Positions 24,823 through 27,792 of a stretch of 27,792 nt of DNA are shown in pieces. The stretch is from assembly GCA_900543515.1 (NCBI GenBank), contig UQRW01000029.1:1-27792 (forward strand). Direction: 5' to 3'. Both the position numbers and the translations under genes were made by a program. The notes under the pieces were generated by a model, which was given only the letters and a program-made list of their open reading frames with translations, had not been told where the DNA came from and did no database searches. Origin of the DNA: an uncultured Collinsella sp. (GTDB lineage: Bacteria; Actinomycetota; Coriobacteriia; Coriobacteriales; Coriobacteriaceae). Every line of letters begins with the position of its first letter. The stretch's first letter is position 1.

Positions 24823-24861
24823 ATTGGCATTTTAGCACGTAGAACGTGCAAAATGCCCAAT
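24823..24861 (-). promoter_or_regulatory. Long imperfect hairpin in the mihF leader
   Basis: GCACGT (24835-24840) pairs with ACGTGC (24844-24849) over a 3-nt loop. The stem continues outward for eight more pairs with one bulged A at 24834, and then three more pairs after a bulged C. It starts a few bases after the predicted transcription start and ends about 39 nt before the ATG. It may be an autoregulatory operator for mIHF or an RNA structure; there is no T-run, so it is not a simple terminator. Confidence 0.45.
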
Positions 24862-24872
24862 CGCGGCTCCAT

Positions 24873-24901
24873 AGGTTAGACGATACCCGCAAAAAGTGCA
24901 A
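24873..24901 (-). promoter_or_regulatory. Promoter of the mihF-gmk-rpoZ-thiI operon
   Basis: On the minus strand TTGCAC (24896-24901) and TAACCT (24873-24878) are 17 nt apart. Transcription would begin near 24865, leaving an 80-nt leader that holds the hairpin at 24823-24861. It is a reasonable sigma-70-type match, not a perfect one. Confidence 0.5.
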
Positions 24902-24920
24902 TATACTGCGCCCAAAGTTA

Positions 24921-24978
24921 AGCCCCTGACCTGCGATTCCACACAAAGGATGGGAAAGTTTACGCAGGCACAGGGGCT
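24921..24978 (-). other. 58-nt structured element after pyrF (terminator-like or small RNA)
   Basis: Outer arms AGCCCCTG (24921-24928) and CAGGGGCT (24971-24978) pair perfectly. Next inside, CCTGCG (24930-24935) pairs with CGCAGG (24963-24968). A further TTCC/GGAA stem can form (24937-24940 with 24953-24956). A T-stretch (ATTTTG) follows on the plus strand and a weaker one on the minus strand. It lies between pyrF and the mihF promoter, so it may end the pyr transcript. The size and three-tier stem also allow a small structured RNA. Confidence 0.4.
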
Positions 24979-25023
24979 ATTTTGTGCTAATGAGACCCAA
25001 AAGTGGTGACTTAGGGGAATCTT

Positions 25024-25740
25024 TTACGCGACGTTTTCGACCAGCTCGGCGACGATGGCGTCAAAGGCGGCAACCGGATCGTCGGCGCCGGTGATGGGAC
25101 GGCCCACCACAATGTGGCTTGCGCCGCGCTCGATAGCCTGGGAAGGCGTCGCCACGCGGGACTGGTCGCCTAAGGCGGCGCCCACCGGACGCACACCCGG
25201 AGTCACGATCAGGGCATCAGGACCCAGCAGCTCACGCATGTCGTGAGCCTCCATCGGCGAGCACACGATGCCATCGATGCCACTGGCCTGAGCGAGCTTT
25301 GCCAGGCGGGCGGCCTCCTCGGCCACCGGCGACTCGACGCCAATCTCGCTCAAGGCATCCTGATTCATGCTCGTGAGCACGGTGATGGCAACGAGCTTGG
25401 CGCGGTCCTCGCGTGCTTCCTCGGCACCCTCGCGGCAGGCAGCGAGCATGGCGCCCGAACCCAAGCCGTGAACCGAGAGCAGGTCGGCACCGGCAAGCGA
25501 GGCCGAGCGGGCGGCACCGCGAACCTGATGCGGAATGTCATGGAACTTAAGGTCAAGGAAAACCTTAAAGCCCAGGTCCTTAAAGGTCTTGACGATCTCG
25601 GGGCCCTCAGCGTAATAGAGCGTCATACCAACTTTAAGCCAGGCGGCATGGCCCGAAAGCTCGTGGGCGAGCTCGAGCGCACGCTCGCGGTCGCAGTCGA
25701 GAGCGACGATTACGCGGTCGCGGGCATCGGTCTCTAGCAT
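25024..25740 (-). CDS. pyrF: Orotidine 5'-phosphate decarboxylase
   Basis: The 238-residue enzyme performs the last step of UMP synthesis, decarboxylating OMP. The catalytic Asp-x-Lys-x-x-Asp array is D63-L-K65-F-H-D68 in FLDLKFHDIP. VIVALDCDRERA (10-21) opens the TIM barrel, and the phosphate-binding VTPGVRP and HIVVGRPITGA blocks near the C-terminus complete the family pattern. Its ATG at 25740 overlaps the pyrD stop in ATGCTAG, so it is co-translated with pyrD. The unit pyrK-pyrD-pyrF ends at the structured element 24921-24978. Confidence 0.97.
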   Translation of the reverse strand: MLETDARDRVIVALDCDRERALELAHELSGHAAWLKVGMTLYYAEGPEIVKTFKDLGFKVFLDLKFHDIPHQVRGAARSASLAGADLLSVHGLGSGAMLAACREGAEEAREDRAKLVAITVLTSMNQDALSEIGVESPVAEEAARLAKLAQASGIDGIVCSPMEAHDMRELLGPDALIVTPGVRPVGAALGDQSRVATPSQAIERGASHIVVGRPITGADDPVAAFDAIVAELVENVA

Positions 25741-26657
25741 TCGAAAGCACCTACCAGTTCGTTGATGTCCTTCACGCCTTGGGACTCAGCCCAGGCCTCG
25801 AGCTCGTGCGCGATCTTGAGCGAAGCGCACGGATCGACGAAGTTGGCCATGCCGACCGACACGCAGGTGGCGCCGGCCAGGATAAACTCGGCCGCATCCT
25901 CGCCGGTCATGACACCGCCGACGCCGTTGATGGGGATATCGACGGCCTGGGCAACCTCCCAGACCATGCGCACGGCGATGTGGTGGCACAGCGGGCCCGA
26001 AAGGCCGCCCTTGGGCTTGGCCACGCGGGACTTGCGGGTATGGACGTCGATGGCCATGCCCTGAATGGAGTTGATGACCGAAAGGCCGTCGGCGCCGGCA
26101 GCCTCGAGGGCCTTGGCAATCTCGGCGACGTTGACCGGCGCCATCTTCACGAACAGCGGCTTATCGGTCACCTTGCGGCAGGCAGCCATAACGGATGAGG
26201 CGCCCTCGGGCGTAGAGCCCATGGCGGCACCGCCGGCGGCGATATTAGGGCAGCTCACGTTGATCTCGTAGCCGGCAGCCCAGGGGCACAGCTCGACATA
26301 CATCTCGAGCGCGCGGACAAACTCGTCAACGGAGTGGCCGGCAACCTGACAGATGACCTGGCAGCCGTCCTTGGACAGCTGTTCGAGCCACGGACCGGAC
26401 TCGCGAGCAAAGGCGGCCACGCCGGGGTTCTGAAGGCCCACGGAGTTGATCATACCGCCGGGGATCTCGGCCATGCGGGGCGCGGGGTTGCCGGGCCAGG
26501 GCTCGGCAGCGCAACCCTTGGTGGTGATGGCGCCCAGCTGGGAAACATCAAAGAAGTTCTGGAACTGCCAACCGTAACCAAAAGTACCGGCTGCGGTGTT
26601 GATGGGGTTCTGCATCTTGACGCCGCCGAAATCGACGGCCATGTTCACGGTACCCAC
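25734..26657 (-). CDS. pyrD: Dihydroorotate dehydrogenase, class 1B catalytic subunit
   Basis: The 307-residue FMN protein oxidises dihydroorotate to orotate and, in class 1B, passes electrons through PyrK to NAD. Class 1 is shown by the catalytic Cys136 in EINVSCPN (class 2 has Ser) and by the soluble form without a membrane helix. FMN contacts include NPINTAAGTFGYG (17-29) and GVGGVMTGEDA near the end. The start is uncertain: GTG at 26657 shares its G with the pyrK stop (TAGTG) and has GGAAGGTGG about 10 nt upstream, so it is used here. The ATG at 26642 would give a protein shorter by five residues. It overlaps pyrF by 7 nt. Confidence 0.92.
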   Translation of the reverse strand: MGTVNMAVDFGGVKMQNPINTAAGTFGYGWQFQNFFDVSQLGAITTKGCAAEPWPGNPAPRMAEIPGGMINSVGLQNPGVAAFARESGPWLEQLSKDGCQVICQVAGHSVDEFVRALEMYVELCPWAAGYEINVSCPNIAAGGAAMGSTPEGASSVMAACRKVTDKPLFVKMAPVNVAEIAKALEAAGADGLSVINSIQGMAIDVHTRKSRVAKPKGGLSGPLCHHIAVRMVWEVAQAVDIPINGVGGVMTGEDAAEFILAGATCVSVGMANFVDPCASLKIAHELEAWAESQGVKDINELVGAFEC

Positions 26658-27448
26658 TAGAAGACCACCACCTTGGAAGCATCGAACACGGGGCCGCACA
26701 TGCAAGCACCCTTCATACCGTCGACCGTCTCGACATTGCAGGTGTTGCAGGCGCCAAAGCCACAGCTCATCATGCGCTCAAGCGACACCTCGCAGTACGC
26801 ACCGGCCTCGGCGGCAGCGGCGGCGACTTTCTTCATCATGACAGCGGGGCCGCAGCTGGCGACGTAGTCGTAGCCGCCCTCGCCGAGCAGCTCGGCGGCA
26901 GGATCGGTGCAAAAACCGTGCGTGCCGAGCGAGCCGTCGTCGGTGCAAACGTTGACCGTGGCGCCCAGCGCGCGGAACTCATCGACACCCACGGCCTTGG
27001 AAGCGGTGCCAAAGCCCAGGCACACGTCAACATCCACGCCCTGCTCGGCAAGCATACCGGCAAGACACAGCACAGGCGGAACGCCGATGCCACCGGCGAC
27101 GAGCAGCGCCTTCCTGGTGCCCTCGGGAACAAGCCAGCCGCGGCCGCCAGGGCCCAACAGGTTGGACTTGGAGCCGGGACCCATCTGCGACAGACGACGG
27201 GTGTCGTCACCCACGACGGCGTACCACAGCTCGACGGTGCCGGCCTCGGCGTCGGCGCGGTAGTAGCTCAGGGGCACGCGAAGCAGCGAGGACGCATCAC
27301 CGGGTACGGCGATGTTCACAAACTGACCGGGCTTGAGCGCACTTGCAAGCTTGGGGGCCGAGATGACGAGCGAGAAGACGCCGTCGGCAATCTCCCGGTT
27401 CGAGACGACCTCGAAGTCGTGCATGCGTGCAGTGGAAGGTGTGGGCAT
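26657..27448 (-). CDS. pyrK: Dihydroorotate dehydrogenase B electron-transfer subunit
   Basis: The 263-residue protein is PyrK, the FAD and 2Fe-2S subunit that couples PyrD to NAD. An N-terminal FAD-binding barrel (residues 10-105, with the RVPLSYY contact) precedes an NAD-binding domain starting LLVAGGIGVPPVL. The cluster cysteines C229, C234, C237 and C249 lie in CGFGACNTCNVETVDGMKGACMC. The ATG at 27448 is chosen because GGAG lies 5 nt upstream and the N-terminus fits the family. The open frame continues upstream without a stop into an Ffh fragment at 27485, which is treated as a separate feature because the two halves belong to unrelated proteins and differ in base composition. Confidence 0.94.
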   Translation of the reverse strand: MPTPSTARMHDFEVVSNREIADGVFSLVISAPKLASALKPGQFVNIAVPGDASSLLRVPLSYYRADAEAGTVELWYAVVGDDTRRLSQMGPGSKSNLLGPGGRGWLVPEGTRKALLVAGGIGVPPVLCLAGMLAEQGVDVDVCLGFGTASKAVGVDEFRALGATVNVCTDDGSLGTHGFCTDPAAELLGEGGYDYVASCGPAVMMKKVAAAAAEAGAYCEVSLERMMSCGFGACNTCNVETVDGMKGACMCGPVFDASKVVVF

Positions 27449-27484
27449 AAACGCTCCAATCCCCCATGCGGTTGCATGGTCCAA

Positions 27485-27792
27485 ACGAATAGAAAGCGCT
27501 GCACCACCTCTGGTGTCGCCATCAAGCTTTGTCAGGATTACTCCGTCTACACCGATACGGTCATTGAAGGTAGTTGCCACGTTAACTGCTTCCTGTCCAG
27601 TCATCGCATCTACGACGAGCAACGTCTGCGTAACGCCAGCTGCCTCTTTCACATCTACAAGCTCCTGCATCATGGATTCATCAATCTGCAGACGGCCTGC
27701 GGTATCAAGGATGACCACGTTTTGTCCGTTATTCTTTGCATGTTCGATTGCTGCCTTTGCAATGTCAACCGGACTGTGATTTGTTCCCATTG
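27485..27792 (-). pseudogene. ffh: Partial Ffh (SRP54) GTPase-domain fragment fused in frame to the pyrK leader
   Basis: About 102 residues match the second half of the SRP54 G domain: DTAGRL (G3), TKLDGD (G4) and the RGGAALS motif. The match ends abruptly after ALSIR, where normal Ffh continues with AVTGKP. The next 12 codons (27449-27484) match neither Ffh nor PyrK. The part starts before the window edge, so the gene is cut at both sides. Its base composition is clearly lower in GC than the pyr genes, closer to that of gut Firmicutes. Ffh is essential and would not end here. This is most likely an assembly join between two genomes, less likely a real rearrangement or transferred fragment. 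Confidence 0.8.

Noticed and set aside
26657..27790. A single 377-residue Ffh-PyrK fusion enzyme
   Set aside because: The halves are unrelated, pyrK has its own ribosome site and start at 27448, and base composition changes at the join; treated as two features.

Overview
The window reads as a bacterial chromosome segment of high GC content, most likely from a member of the Coriobacteriia (Collinsella-like Actinomycetota). The reasons are the actinobacterial-type integration host factor (mihF) next to gmk and rpoZ, a tandem pair of DnaJ proteins behind hemW, several GTG starts, and strong GGAGG-type ribosome binding sites. Genus-level placement is inference from gene content. Apart from one inserted element, every gene lies on the minus strand, so transcription runs from high to low coordinates.

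Layout in transcription order. The right edge (27485-27792) holds a partial Ffh (SRP54) GTPase fragment of visibly lower GC, joined in frame to the leader of pyrK. This looks like an assembly join or a rearrangement, not a natural fusion. Then come pyrK-pyrD-pyrF (late steps of UMP synthesis), a structured intergenic region, mihF-gmk-rpoZ-thiI (tightly abutting, ended by a strong hairpin terminator), comEA-comEC-holA (DNA uptake plus the DNA polymerase III delta subunit), rpsT with its terminator, lepA-dusB-hemW, two dnaJ genes (one canonical, one with a truncated C-terminal domain replaced by membrane segments), mtaB-phoH-ybeY-dgkA-era, recO, and finally rpsO-pnp with their terminators.

The accessory feature is an integrated element of about 3.15 kb between era and recO. 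Two perfect 15-bp direct repeats (3714-3728 and 6870-6884) bound it. They coincide with the last codons and stop of era, so integration rebuilds the era 3' end. Between them are: integrase arm-type repeats, a strong terminator, a 30-residue membrane peptide, a phage-type endolysin gene split by one in-frame TAA, a divergent promoter region with two operator-like palindromes, an XRE-type regulator, an 89-residue protein of unknown function, and a tyrosine integrase gene broken by an in-frame TAA and a frameshift. There are no capsid, terminase or replication genes. It is therefore either a lysin-bearing mini-element or satellite, or a deeply reduced prophage, and it now appears to be decaying. 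It separates recO from era, which would otherwise lie 16 nt apart.

The rest is core machinery: RNA decay and ribosome assembly (pnp, rpsO, era, ybeY, rpsT, lepA), tRNA modification (mtaB, dusB, thiI), chaperones, heme trafficking or synthesis (hemW), nucleotide synthesis (pyr genes, gmk) and DNA repair or uptake (recO, comEA, comEC, holA). I saw no rRNA, tRNA, CRISPR array or insertion sequence.
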